A DNA stretch of 40,812 nt from Clostridiales bacterium. GTDB lineage: Bacteria; Bacillota; Clostridia; Christensenellales; CAG-314. The first letter of the stretch is position 1. Each line of letters opens with the position of its first letter. The notes under the pieces are model-generated. The model was not told where the DNA came from, did not search any database, and was given only the letters and a program-made list of their open reading frames with translations. The stretch is taken from positions 1 to 40,812 of the forward strand of contig DPQS01000075.1 of NCBI GenBank assembly GCA_003537755.1, written 5' to 3'. Made by a program: the position numbers and the translations under genes. Shown one piece after another: positions 25,313 to 34,606 of this stretch.

Positions 25313-27451
25313 TTACTTTGTGTAGGTGATGTTTGTCAATTCCAACGTACCGCTGTAATCTTGATGCATGGTATTGTCGTGCGTATTGACAATCACGATG
25401 CCTATCTCAGACAAGGTTCCGTCCACAGTTGCCAATGCAAAGTTCACATTGCCCCCGGTATAGTTTTTAGCAACATCCTTTGTCACGTTGCCGTTTTTGT
25501 AAGTGCAAATAACGTAGATATTGGCTTGCGTTGCGGACAAATCCATCGAGATTTGAGTGTAACCCGCCGCAACAAGTTTGTCTAAGTAGGCCTGCGTTAC
25601 TGTAAACTTATTGTTGTCGCTGTTTGTTGTCCATTGCACTTTGGCTGATGTGACCAAACCGTTGTTTTCTGTCGTTGTGTTGACGTAGCCGACATTGCTC
25701 TTTTGTGTGCCGAAGCCTTCGGCTATTGTGACAAACTCCACATCGGTAATTTCTATCGAGCCCGTAAAATCGCGGATAATGAAATCCACCGCACCGCCCG
25801 AAAGCATACGCAAAACTTTGCAAGTGACGCCCACCGTATTGAGCGTAATGCCCATGTAGTCGTTGTTTGCGCCCTTCAAACTCCAAATGCCTGCGTCAAA
25901 TTTGCCCGACGAAGTGTAATCCGTCACCTTGAACGTAAGCACCATGTAGTTGCCGTTTACCTTGTTATTTTTGCGAATATAATCGGCTGAAATAATTGCA
26001 TTTTTGTCGGTATATTGATTTGTGTCGTTGTCAACAGTGCTAAGCACGATATTGCCGTCTTTCGACGCCGACACGGTAACGCCCGACCAGCCATAGTTGT
26101 CTACAAGTAGGTATTTGACGGACTTTGTGTATTCCGTAAGTTCGTTTTCGCTACGGAAGTACTTGACTGTCCAAGTGTACACTCCCGCCTTGTCCGGCAA
26201 ATCGTAACCATCGGTGCAATCGGTTTCCACGCCGTTTTCGTCCATCAAAAAGTACTTGACGACAATGGGTTGCGCACTGTTGGCGTGCCGCATTGCTTTG
26301 ACAAAATCGAAACTGTCGCCAACCACGTAGGCATACATATCGTCGGCGTCGAAGTCATACGCAGGCGCGGCGTCGTCGGTAAGCGTAACGGTAAACTCTC
26401 CTATGTTGCACGTAACGTAATCAACCAAACGGAAGTTGTAACTGCCCGACTTGAGCGAGAGAAGATAGTCCGTCGAAAAGTGACTGCGATAAACCTTTTT
26501 GCCGTCGACAACGATTTGTTCGGCAACAAATTGCTTTGGCGTAAGCAAAGTTTGCGTTTCTCCGTCCACCATATACAGGTCACGGTCAACATACTGGTAC
26601 CCGTCCAAACAAGATACGGCAGTTGTAACGTCAGACAAATCGATTGCGAGATCCGGCACGGTAAACGTACCAAACAGGTTAAGCGTGGCAATCTTCGTAA
26701 CGTCGGCATGGCCTTCCAGCGAATACGTGATTTTATACGAACCTGCCGTATTCCACACCACTGCGGACAAATCCACATTGACATCGCACTTTACTCCGTT
26801 GTAACTGCCCGAAACGCCTTGCAGATAGTAACCCTGATTTCGTTGTTCGGCAGTAAGCCTGGCAATTTCGATGTTGAACGCGTCGCTCGGCACGACAAGT
26901 TGTCCCGGAAACTTGACCAGACCCGAAACCGTCACGGTCACATCGGAAGTGACGTTTTCTATCGTGTAAATGTAGTCATTGCCATCCTTTTCGCCGACAA
27001 GCACATTGTCGCCTGCCTTTACCACGGGAGTAACAGTCTTGTCATATCCGTCGGCAATGCTAAGCGTAAACACATAATTGCTACCATATGTAACGGTCGG
27101 TTCACCGCTTGCTTCGTAACCGTCGCCGACAAAAAACACCGAGAAAGTTTTTCGTTGTGCGCTTACGACAATCTCAATGTCCGCAGTAACGTTTGCAACG
27201 GTATATTTGCCATCGGTTTCGGTCAGTTTTTCCGTACCGACCATTACGGAAGTAACATTGTAACCTTCGTTGGCGGTAACGGTAAAGATGTAATTCTTGC
27301 CCTTTTCAACCGTCTTTGCACCGTTGACGACGTAGCCTACGCCCGTCGAAAGTTTGACGCTGCAATGTTCTGTACTTGTGGCGCAACCGATTGTCAGACA
27401 GCACACGGCGACAAAAGCAAGCAACAAAATAATTGTCGATTTGTTTTTCAT
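25313..27451 (-). CDS. Repeat-bearing surface lipoprotein
   Basis: This 712-residue protein has a lipoprotein signal peptide with the acylated cysteine at C23 (CLTIGC). CGGAG six bases before the ATG supports the start. Two beta-repeats (about 30-98 and 101-178) belong to the same family as the eight in the giant lipoprotein, with GVGYVVNG, YIFTV and YTVANVT as landmarks. The rest is beta-rich, with a probable Ig-like region (about 180-420) and two carbohydrate-binding-like modules at the C-terminus that resemble those ending the giant lipoprotein. No catalytic residues were recognised. It follows the second GH38 gene by 13 bp, so a binding protein and the mannosidases are made together. Confidence 0.75.
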   Translation of the reverse strand: MKNKSTIILLLAFVAVCCLTIGCATSTEHCSVKLSTGVGYVVNGAKTVEKGKNYIFTVTANEGYNVTSVMVGTEKLTETDGKYTVANVTADIEIVVSAQRKTFSVFFVGDGYEASGEPTVTYGSNYVFTLSIADGYDKTVTPVVKAGDNVLVGEKDGNDYIYTIENVTSDVTVTVSGLVKFPGQLVVPSDAFNIEIARLTAEQRNQGYYLQGVSGSYNGVKCDVNVDLSAVVWNTAGSYKITYSLEGHADVTKIATLNLFGTFTVPDLAIDLSDVTTAVSCLDGYQYVDRDLYMVDGETQTLLTPKQFVAEQIVVDGKKVYRSHFSTDYLLSLKSGSYNFRLVDYVTCNIGEFTVTLTDDAAPAYDFDADDMYAYVVGDSFDFVKAMRHANSAQPIVVKYFLMDENGVETDCTDGYDLPDKAGVYTWTVKYFRSENELTEYTKSVKYLLVDNYGWSGVTVSASKDGNIVLSTVDNDTNQYTDKNAIISADYIRKNNKVNGNYMVLTFKVTDYTSSGKFDAGIWSLKGANNDYMGITLNTVGVTCKVLRMLSGGAVDFIIRDFTGSIEITDVEFVTIAEGFGTQKSNVGYVNTTTENNGLVTSAKVQWTTNSDNNKFTVTQAYLDKLVAAGYTQISMDLSATQANIYVICTYKNGNVTKDVAKNYTGGNVNFALATVDGTLSEIGIVIVNTHDNTMHQDYSGTLELTNITYTK
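27091..27364 (-). repeat. Two protein beta-repeats in the mannosidase-operon lipoprotein
   Basis: The region encodes two consecutive repeats of about 70-78 codons of the GxGY - YxFT - YTVxNVT type shared with the giant lipoprotein. They show that the same module family was spread among surface proteins of three transcription units of this locus if the DUF4838 copy is counted. Confidence 0.6.
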
Positions 27452-27464
27452 AATGTACTCCGTA

Positions 27465-30400
27465 TTATTTCAATGTAAGTTTCAACGACACTATTTCAAA
27501 CGGCTTTACCGTAAGCGAAATTTTATTATCTCGCACCGCAACCTTTTCGCCGTCATTTTCGAGTAAGTCACACTTTACCGCACTCAATACGTCTAAACCA
27601 AATGTTAAAATGCAGGTTGTGGTACAATTGTTGTTTTCAAACAATCGCACAATTACACGGTTGTCGTCCTCGGCAAACTTGACGGTGTCTACAATCACGT
27701 CGTCTTTGTCGCAAGAAACAAGGCTTACGCCGCTGTCATTTTGCGCAGTGCCGCCGAGAAAAACAAGCGGATTGTTCAGCAATGCCGCATGCTTGTACAC
27801 GTCGCAATGTCTGACGTCGCCGACATGAGGATACAACGCATAAGTAAACTTATGTATTCCTTTGTCTACACAGTCCGAAGGATTTGTACTGCACTTGATC
27901 AACGTCAACGACAACACATTTTCGCGCGCCGAATAGCCGTACTTGCAATCGTTTAGTAACGCAACTCCGAAGTTACCTTCGGAAATATCCACATACTTGT
28001 GCGCGCAAAACTCGAATTTGGCTTCGTCCCAACTGTTGTTGCAGGTTGTAGGACGAGAAACATTGCCGAACTGCACGTCGCAAGTGGCAGTATGAGCGTT
28101 GACGTCAAGCGGAAACAGTGTTTTGAGTAGCAGGTGCGGTGTTTGCCAATCAAGTGTCGTGTCGAAATCGATACGGTCGGTGTAGTCATACAAACAAACA
28201 TCGGTTGTTACTGTAGATTCACCTATTTTTTTGACAATGCGTTTGCCCTTTTTGCCGCCGAAATCAATATTCTCGACGGAAACAAGCGTCAGGTCGTATT
28301 GTTTTTCGGTGTAGTAGTTGCGGATTTCCCACGCCTCGTACATGTTGGGATAGTCTTCGTACGCTTTCAGTTGAGCCTTGGATCTAAGCACATTGCGCTT
28401 TGCACGCTTGTCGAAGATCTCCACAATGTCGTAATCACGACCAAACTTGATGCGGAAAAACTTGTTTTCCAACGTGTACACGGATATTTTAACCGAGGCG
28501 TTGCCCGGCTTTACTGCAACGGGACTGACGGCATTGCCTTTTGCGCCCTCGACATAAACGTATTTTTCGCCATCTTTCACATATCCGTCAATCGGCATAC
28601 TGTTTAGATTTAGCACACAATTTTTTGATACGTATGGCAAAATTGCCGACAAGCATTTGCCGTAATGCACCTTTTCTTCATCAAACAGTTTGGCGTATTC
28701 GCGGTCGGTGACGTTGTACACTTCGGTAACGGACGAACCGGGGATGATGTCGTGGAATTGGTTTGTAAGCACCATTTGCCACATTTCTTCAAACCACCTG
28801 CGTGGGTACTCCACACCGCCAAGTTTATTTGCAAGCACAAACAGTTTTTCAAGATTTTGCAACGAATATTCCGCTCGGCGATTGTTGCGCTTGTTTTTGG
28901 CTACCGATGTATACGTTCCGCGGTGATATTCCAGATACAACTCACCCGTCCAGCGCGGCAATTCGGGATTATCGTACACCTTTTTTCGTACACGTGCAAA
29001 GAAATCCGACGCACGCTCGAACTTAGTGTAGGGAAAATTCGGTGCGCCGCACTGCATACGCTCGATGTTTTCGATAAACTGCGCTGTCGGTCCGCCACCG
29101 CCGTCGCCGTAGCCGTAGTCCATCAATACTTCATTGGTCAATGACTTTTGTTGCATACGGTTGTACGTGCGCAAAAAGTCTACGGGATTGGCAATGGCAT
29201 TGTAGTTGGTGTGAATATCCTTTGGATTGTTGGCGTCGGCAGGCGCGGTAAGAAAGTATGTAAAAACCTCGCTACCGTCAAGCCCTTTCCATCGGAACAT
29301 ATCATATGGCAACACGTTGGTATCATTCCAACTGATTTTGCTTGTAACAAACGTTTCCACGCCGCTTTGTTTGAGTATTTGCGGCAATGCGGCGCTGTAT
29401 CCGAACACATCCGGCAACCACAGCACTTTGCTGTCTACGCCAAACTCCCGTTTCATAAATCGCTTGCCGTACAATATTTGCCGTACAAGGCTTTCGCCGC
29501 TTATCAGGTTACAGTCGGCTTCCAGCCACATTGCGCCTTCGACGTCCCAACGTCCTTCGGCAACGCGTTGCTTTATGCGCTCGTACAGTTCCGGAGCCTC
29601 CTCCTTGACGGCCTTGTAAAGGTAGCACTGCGACGACATAAACTTGTAGTCGGGGTATCTGTCCATCAGAGCAAGCACCGTTGCAAAACTACGTTGCGCC
29701 TTTTCACGAGTTTGGCGCATCGGCCACAACCACGCTACATCGATGTGCGTATGCCCAACGCAGGAAACGCTTGTATTTCCACGTTTACAATACCTACCAA
29801 AGTACTCGTTTTTCAGATACGTATGTGCTTTTTTACAACATTTGCCAAAGTCGTCTAATCTAACATCGACAAAGTCTACCATGTTAAGCGCAGTGTTGAC
29901 GTACCTCAATATGTCGGCATATTGTTTGGTATTAACGTTTATTGCCGACAAAGTATTCAGCATTACAAACAGGTCGGCAGACAGCGTTTCAACACGAGCG
30001 TCCACAGCTTGCAACGTTGCCGACAGCGTCAGAGGATTGTTGTAGTCGAAGATCTCCAACGGAAAGTCTGCCGCAAACAACGGCGATATTTGGTAACCTG
30101 CGTAGGCATATAAATACACCGTATGCTTGCCACTATCAACTACAAAACTGCGATGGTTGGTATCCAGGCCTTGTGCGATTTTGCCGTCGACATACACCAA
30201 AAACTGCGGATTGGATAAGTCCCAACCGTTTACGCCGCTGTCAACAAACACTTCATTCCGTATATTGTTGTCACTTGGCGCGTCAATGTCGAAGGAAAAC
30301 CAAGCGTGAGTATCGTTTGCACCACCCCACTTTCCGTCGAAACTTTGCATAGCGGACAAATCGGGCAAAGTGTTGTCCGTTTTGTAATCGCACGGCAAGT

Positions 30401-30491
30401 ATTTGATGTCGGTGATTATCGTTTGCGCAACTACTGTTCTGTTGTTAAGTTCGCGCAATAATTTTTGCGCGCGTTCGATCAAATTGTTCAT
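27465..30491 (-). CDS. GH38 alpha-mannosidase, second tandem copy
   Basis: This 1008-residue cytoplasmic enzyme hydrolyses alpha-linked mannose. The N-terminal 230 residues form an accessory beta domain. The GH38 catalytic domain begins with the zinc motif GHTHIDVAWLW (H249, D251). The nucleophile is D361 in WLPDVFGYS, and a further GH38 motif, YHRGTYTSVAKNKR, follows. C-terminal beta-sandwich domains complete the protein. There is no signal peptide. The ATG lies two bases after the stop of the first copy and a weak AAAGGT is 11 bases upstream, so expression is probably coupled. The enzyme is clearly homologous to its neighbour over the full length. Confidence 0.93.
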   Translation of the reverse strand: MNNLIERAQKLLRELNNRTVVAQTIITDIKYLPCDYKTDNTLPDLSAMQSFDGKWGGANDTHAWFSFDIDAPSDNNIRNEVFVDSGVNGWDLSNPQFLVYVDGKIAQGLDTNHRSFVVDSGKHTVYLYAYAGYQISPLFAADFPLEIFDYNNPLTLSATLQAVDARVETLSADLFVMLNTLSAINVNTKQYADILRYVNTALNMVDFVDVRLDDFGKCCKKAHTYLKNEYFGRYCKRGNTSVSCVGHTHIDVAWLWPMRQTREKAQRSFATVLALMDRYPDYKFMSSQCYLYKAVKEEAPELYERIKQRVAEGRWDVEGAMWLEADCNLISGESLVRQILYGKRFMKREFGVDSKVLWLPDVFGYSAALPQILKQSGVETFVTSKISWNDTNVLPYDMFRWKGLDGSEVFTYFLTAPADANNPKDIHTNYNAIANPVDFLRTYNRMQQKSLTNEVLMDYGYGDGGGGPTAQFIENIERMQCGAPNFPYTKFERASDFFARVRKKVYDNPELPRWTGELYLEYHRGTYTSVAKNKRNNRRAEYSLQNLEKLFVLANKLGGVEYPRRWFEEMWQMVLTNQFHDIIPGSSVTEVYNVTDREYAKLFDEEKVHYGKCLSAILPYVSKNCVLNLNSMPIDGYVKDGEKYVYVEGAKGNAVSPVAVKPGNASVKISVYTLENKFFRIKFGRDYDIVEIFDKRAKRNVLRSKAQLKAYEDYPNMYEAWEIRNYYTEKQYDLTLVSVENIDFGGKKGKRIVKKIGESTVTTDVCLYDYTDRIDFDTTLDWQTPHLLLKTLFPLDVNAHTATCDVQFGNVSRPTTCNNSWDEAKFEFCAHKYVDISEGNFGVALLNDCKYGYSARENVLSLTLIKCSTNPSDCVDKGIHKFTYALYPHVGDVRHCDVYKHAALLNNPLVFLGGTAQNDSGVSLVSCDKDDVIVDTVKFAEDDNRVIVRLFENNNCTTTCILTFGLDVLSAVKCDLLENDGEKVAVRDNKISLTVKPFEIVSLKLTLK

Positions 30492-30492
30492 T

Positions 30493-33486
30493 TTACAATT
30501 GTACCTTTATGCTGACAATCTCAAACGGTTTTAGCGTAAGCTTAATTTTATTGTTTGCCACAGCAACGGATCGCAAATCGTTTTCCAACAAGTCGCATAT
30601 GGTTGCACTTGCCACATCCAAACCGAAAGTCAGTGTGCAATTTGTTGTACAGTTGTTGTTTTCAAACAGCCTCACCACAACGCCGTTGCCGTCTTCGGCA
30701 GGTTTGACGGTATCGATGACGATGCTGTCGCAGTCAACCGCCACAAACGATATATCCTCAGTCTTTCCCCCTACGGCAACAAGCGGATTGTTCAGCAGCA
30801 TTGCTTGTTGCATTACTTTGCTGTGCGCAACGTCGCCGACGTGCGGATACAACGCATATGTAAACTTGTGCGCGCCTTTGTCCACCGAGTCGTTGGGGTA
30901 GGTCGTACACTTAACAAGCGACACGGTAAGCACGTTGTCGCGTGCCGAGTAGCCGTACTTACAGTCGGACATCAACGCAACGCCGTAGTCACCCTCGGAC
31001 ACGTCGACGTACTTGTGCGCACAAAACTCAAATTTTGCCTTGTCCCAGCTTGTATTGCACACAGTCGGGCGTTGAACGTTGCCGAATTGTATATCGCACG
31101 TCGCTGTGGTCGCGTTTACGTCCACAGGGAACACAGCCTTAAGCAGCACATTGTTGTTTTGCCAATCCAACGTTGTGTCAAAGTCGATTCTGTCGGACAT
31201 TTCGTACAAGCACACGTCGGTGGTTATCGTACTGTCACCGACACGTTTGACAATGCGCTTGCCTTTTTTGCCGCCAAAGTCGACATCGACCACCGACGCA
31301 AACTGCACGAGATATGTCTTTTCTGTATAGTAATCGCGTAATTCCCATGCATCGAAACAAATCGGGTAGTCCTCGTACGCAACGTACTCCGCCTTGCCTT
31401 TCAGCACGTTGCGCTTGCTACGTTTGTCGTAAATTCGCGCAATATTGTACTCTTGGTCAAACTTGATACGAAAGTACTTGTTTTCCAAAGTGTATTCAGT
31501 CGTCTTTACACCGCTTTTAGGAGCAATGATTCGCCTCGTACCGAAGCCTTTGCCCGGCACGTTTTGCACATACGCATACTTGCCGTCAACACACACGTAG
31601 CCGTCGACAGCAAAACCATTAGGGTTAAATACCGTCACACTTTCGGTACTTAAACTACAGTTACTGTTACTTACAACTGCGTTTATACGTTCTCTCAACA
31701 ATTTATTGCCGCTGTCAAACAACTCGGCGTATTCCTTGTCCGTAAGGTCGTAAACCTCGGTAATGGACGAACCGGGGATAATATCATGAAACTGATTTGT
31801 CAGCATTGTCTGCCAGTGTTCGGTAAGCCACGTTTGCGGCACTGCCACTCCGCGCAGTTTGTCTGCAAGCACACTCAACAATTCCAAGTTTTGCATAAGA
31901 TACTCGGCTTTACGGTTGTTGCGTTTGTTTTTGGCAATGGAAGTATATGTTCCGCGGTGAAACTCAAGGTACAATTCACCCGTCCACTTGGGCAAGCGAC
32001 CTGCCTTTTTGACGTTTTGTTTGACGTCGGACACAAACTCCGCTACACTGCTAAACTTGGTCGCAGGCACACACGGTATGCCCTTTGCCATACGCCTTAT
32101 GTACTCGATGTGCCAACTTGTCGGACCACCGCCTCCGTCGCCGTAGCCGTAGGTGACCACCGTTTCGTCTGTAATGTCCTTTTGTTGCATACGATTGTAC
32201 GAACCGATGACCTGCGACGGGTTGGCTTCGGCGTTGTAAGTGCTGTAACGGTCAATGTGTCCGTCGCGGTGAGCGTTTTGCGCTGTAAGGAAATAGGTAA
32301 ACACCTTACTTCCGTCGACACCTTGCCAATCGAACAAATCGTAGGGTATCATGTTTGTGTCGTTCCATCCGATTTTGCTTGTAACAAAGGTGTCTACACC
32401 GCTAAGTTTTAGTATTTGCGGCAATGCGGCACTGTAACCGAACACGTCGGGTAGCCACAACACTTTACTGTCCACGCCGAATTCGTCACGCATAAAACGC
32501 TTGCCATACAGTATTTGACGCACAAAACTTTCACCGCTAAGGAGATTACAATCGGCTTCTACCCACATTGCGCCTTCCACTTCCCAACGACCTTCGGCAA
32601 TACGTTGTTTAATACGCTCGTACAGCTGGGGATTTTCCTCCTTGACAGCCTTGTACAAGTAGCACTGCGACGACGTAAATTTGTAATCGGGATACTTGTC
32701 CATAAGGTGCAGCACCGTGGCAAAACTGCGTTGCGCCTTTTCACGCGTTTGGCGCACAGACCAAAGCCAAGCAATGTCAATGTGAGTATGTCCCACACAA
32801 GCCACTTTTGTGTCGCCGATTTTGCAATACGTATCGTAAAATTCGTGTTCAAAGTAGTTTGCCGCAACTTTGCAAGTATCAAAAAACGTAGAATTACCGA
32901 CGTTCATAAAGTCTACCAGACACAACGCCTTGTTGAGGTAGTCTATCGTGTCAAAATACGGCTTCTCGTTTTCCTGCATAAAGTCCAACGCCTCGGTCGG
33001 CACAACCAAGTCGTAGTACAGCCGCTCGGCATACTTATCTACGTAACGTAAGGTAAGTTTGAAGTCCAACTTCAGCGTAAGTCGCATACCTGTGTAAGCG
33101 TAGAAATACAGCACATGATGCCCCGCATCGATATTCATCGTCGTATGGAAACGGTCAAGCGCTTGCGTCATTATTCCGTCGACATAGCATACAACTTGCG
33201 GATTGCACTCGTTCCAACCATCGTAGCCGGTAGTCACAAGCAATTCCGCAGTACACTCCGGCACGCTTTCAACGTCCACCTCTGCACGAAACCAATAATG
33301 GTCGTCGGGAGCACCGCCCCAAATGCCATCGTTAAACGGCACAAGCGCAGACTTGTCAGGCAAGTCGTTGTTTGTTTTATAGTCAGTGTGCGCATACATA
33401 ATATCCGTCACTTGTATTTGCTTGCGGCAAAGATTGTTTTGCAACACCGATACCAATTTTTTTATACGTTCGTACTTGTTTGTCAT
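30493..33486 (-). CDS. GH38 alpha-mannosidase, first tandem copy
   Basis: This 997-residue enzyme starts at the ATG at 33486, five bases after GGAG. Domain order matches the next gene: an N-terminal beta domain, then the catalytic domain with zinc motif GHTHIDIAWLW (H235, D237), nucleophile D347 in WLPDVFGYS, and FHRGTYTSIAKNKR, then beta-sandwich domains. It has no signal peptide. The two copies have the same spacing between the zinc motif and nucleophile and differ mainly in the N-terminal domain and scattered positions, so they are an old duplication that may split linkage preferences. It is the first gene of its operon and is preceded by the shared 21-bp direct-repeat operator. Confidence 0.93.
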   Translation of the reverse strand: MTNKYERIKKLVSVLQNNLCRKQIQVTDIMYAHTDYKTNNDLPDKSALVPFNDGIWGGAPDDHYWFRAEVDVESVPECTAELLVTTGYDGWNECNPQVVCYVDGIMTQALDRFHTTMNIDAGHHVLYFYAYTGMRLTLKLDFKLTLRYVDKYAERLYYDLVVPTEALDFMQENEKPYFDTIDYLNKALCLVDFMNVGNSTFFDTCKVAANYFEHEFYDTYCKIGDTKVACVGHTHIDIAWLWSVRQTREKAQRSFATVLHLMDKYPDYKFTSSQCYLYKAVKEENPQLYERIKQRIAEGRWEVEGAMWVEADCNLLSGESFVRQILYGKRFMRDEFGVDSKVLWLPDVFGYSAALPQILKLSGVDTFVTSKIGWNDTNMIPYDLFDWQGVDGSKVFTYFLTAQNAHRDGHIDRYSTYNAEANPSQVIGSYNRMQQKDITDETVVTYGYGDGGGGPTSWHIEYIRRMAKGIPCVPATKFSSVAEFVSDVKQNVKKAGRLPKWTGELYLEFHRGTYTSIAKNKRNNRKAEYLMQNLELLSVLADKLRGVAVPQTWLTEHWQTMLTNQFHDIIPGSSITEVYDLTDKEYAELFDSGNKLLRERINAVVSNSNCSLSTESVTVFNPNGFAVDGYVCVDGKYAYVQNVPGKGFGTRRIIAPKSGVKTTEYTLENKYFRIKFDQEYNIARIYDKRSKRNVLKGKAEYVAYEDYPICFDAWELRDYYTEKTYLVQFASVVDVDFGGKKGKRIVKRVGDSTITTDVCLYEMSDRIDFDTTLDWQNNNVLLKAVFPVDVNATTATCDIQFGNVQRPTVCNTSWDKAKFEFCAHKYVDVSEGDYGVALMSDCKYGYSARDNVLTVSLVKCTTYPNDSVDKGAHKFTYALYPHVGDVAHSKVMQQAMLLNNPLVAVGGKTEDISFVAVDCDSIVIDTVKPAEDGNGVVVRLFENNNCTTNCTLTFGLDVASATICDLLENDLRSVAVANNKIKLTLKPFEIVSIKVQL

Positions 33487-33510
33487 ACCGTCTCCGTAGA
33501 TAAAAATGCG

Positions 33511-33527
33511 GGACAAAACACTTGTCC
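33511..33527 (-). other. Palindrome in the leader of the GH38 operon
   Basis: GGACAA and TTGTCC are separated by five bases and lie between the predicted transcription start (about 33535) and the ribosome binding site. It may be a leader hairpin or an operator. A comparable palindrome sits in the solute-binding-protein leader. Confidence 0.4.
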
Positions 33528-33541
33528 GTTTTCACAATTTG

Positions 33542-33603
33542 ATTTTACCATTTTTCAGCAAAACGAAAAATACAAATATTGCTCAAAGTATAGCAGATAT
33601 TGC
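33542..33603 (-). promoter_or_regulatory. Promoter with 21-bp-spaced direct-repeat operator (GH38 operon)
   Basis: Read on the plus strand, TACAAATATTGC (33571-33582) and AGCAGATATTGC (33592-33603) share ATATTGC exactly 21 bp apart. The first copy is identical to both copies before the giant lipoprotein. On the minus strand a TAAAAT -10 (33542-33547) starts exactly 23 nt after the proximal copy, with no good -35. This fits an activator-dependent promoter. Confidence 0.7.
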
Positions 33604-33673
33604 CATCGGAGAAAATATATTGTGCACCACATTGTAAAAGATATACAGCAATTTACAAATAATTTTGCATACG

Positions 33674-33708
33674 AAAAGAATCGAACATCGTTTTTAATGC
33701 TCGATTCT
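33674..33708 (-). terminator. Terminator of the sigma-factor/peptidase cluster
   Basis: An 8-bp stem (AGAATCGA with TCGATTCT), extended by three more pairs after one mismatch, is followed on the minus strand by four T residues. It lies between the last gene of the cluster and the GH38 promoter. The stretch from 33709 to 33940 shows no gene, only a short TGGATG/CATCCA hairpin at 33793-33813. Confidence 0.55.
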
Positions 33709-33940
33709 GTAGTGTTGTTAATTTTGCGTTTTTACATCAATAAACTCAAGGTATATTTTTCTTTACAACCATCTATATTTTCAACAATAGACTGGATGTT
33801 ATTTATTCATCCAACCTCCGCTTGTATTTTGTTTAACAAACAAATTATCCTGCAAAATGCCTGTTGACGTTTGAGAATAATTAAAACTTAAATATTTGCA
33901 ACTTGAGAACATGACTTTTCTAAAACTCTTATAATCTGTA

Positions 33941-34594
33941 CTATCCTTTCACCAATGCGTTTTCAAGAAATTCACTAACATTGCTTTCCGTTGTAAACGA
34001 CAATTCGGTATATTGAAAATATACTCTTTTCTCTTCACAAGTTGTTTCTCCCAAAACGTTAATTTCAACAATATCATCGGACAATATATCCGTTCTGTAT
34101 TTCCAAGTCAACTCATTAAATACCGAAGTCTCATTGTAATCAACAGTATTGTTTTTATAATTATACTTGGGATTTACAACCACAACAATAATCATACTTT
34201 GAGCCGTATCATCATCTGAGTACATTAGTTCATAGAACAATATATCGTTACTCAATGTATCAAAGGCTTCTTTAGTAGACCATTTCATGCTTTCATTAAA
34301 CTTGTACTTGAAAAAGAGTGAGTTGACCTTAGACACATCAACAACTCGTCTGTTAATATTCTCGTCAAGATAGCCAACTTCGTTTCTGCTTTTCAGGACA
34401 AAAGGCAAAACAGACGCCACTATAATTAACAACACAAGACTTATCGTTCCACAATAAAGCCATAGTCTTTTGTGGCGTTTGGGGATTTTTACAGTATTCG
34501 CCGCCGTAGATACAAATCTTTCTTTAAAGGAACTGTTTTCATAGTTCTGCAATTCTTTATTTGCTTCTTGCTCAATCAAGTTCTCTTCATTCAT
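33941..34594 (-). CDS. Single-pass membrane protein, possible anti-sigma-like partner
   Basis: This 217-residue protein has a charged cytoplasmic N-terminus of about 43 residues, one membrane segment (about 45-66, LWLYCGTISLVLLIIVASVL) and an extracytoplasmic domain of about 150 residues. That topology, together with a sigma-factor gene two positions upstream, is the usual pattern of anti-sigma factors. However, I do not see the zinc-binding HxxxCxxC motif of the common anti-sigma domain. It starts 12 bp after the peptidase gene. The protein may bind the sigma factor inside and sense or be cut by the peptidase outside; this is an inference from gene order. Confidence 0.55.
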   Translation of the reverse strand: MNEENLIEQEANKELQNYENSSFKERFVSTAANTVKIPKRHKRLWLYCGTISLVLLIIVASVLPFVLKSRNEVGYLDENINRRVVDVSKVNSLFFKYKFNESMKWSTKEAFDTLSNDILFYELMYSDDDTAQSMIIVVVVNPKYNYKNNTVDYNETSVFNELTWKYRTDILSDDIVEINVLGETTCEEKRVYFQYTELSFTTESNVSEFLENALVKG

Positions 34595-34606
34595 TTAATA
34601 ATCCTC

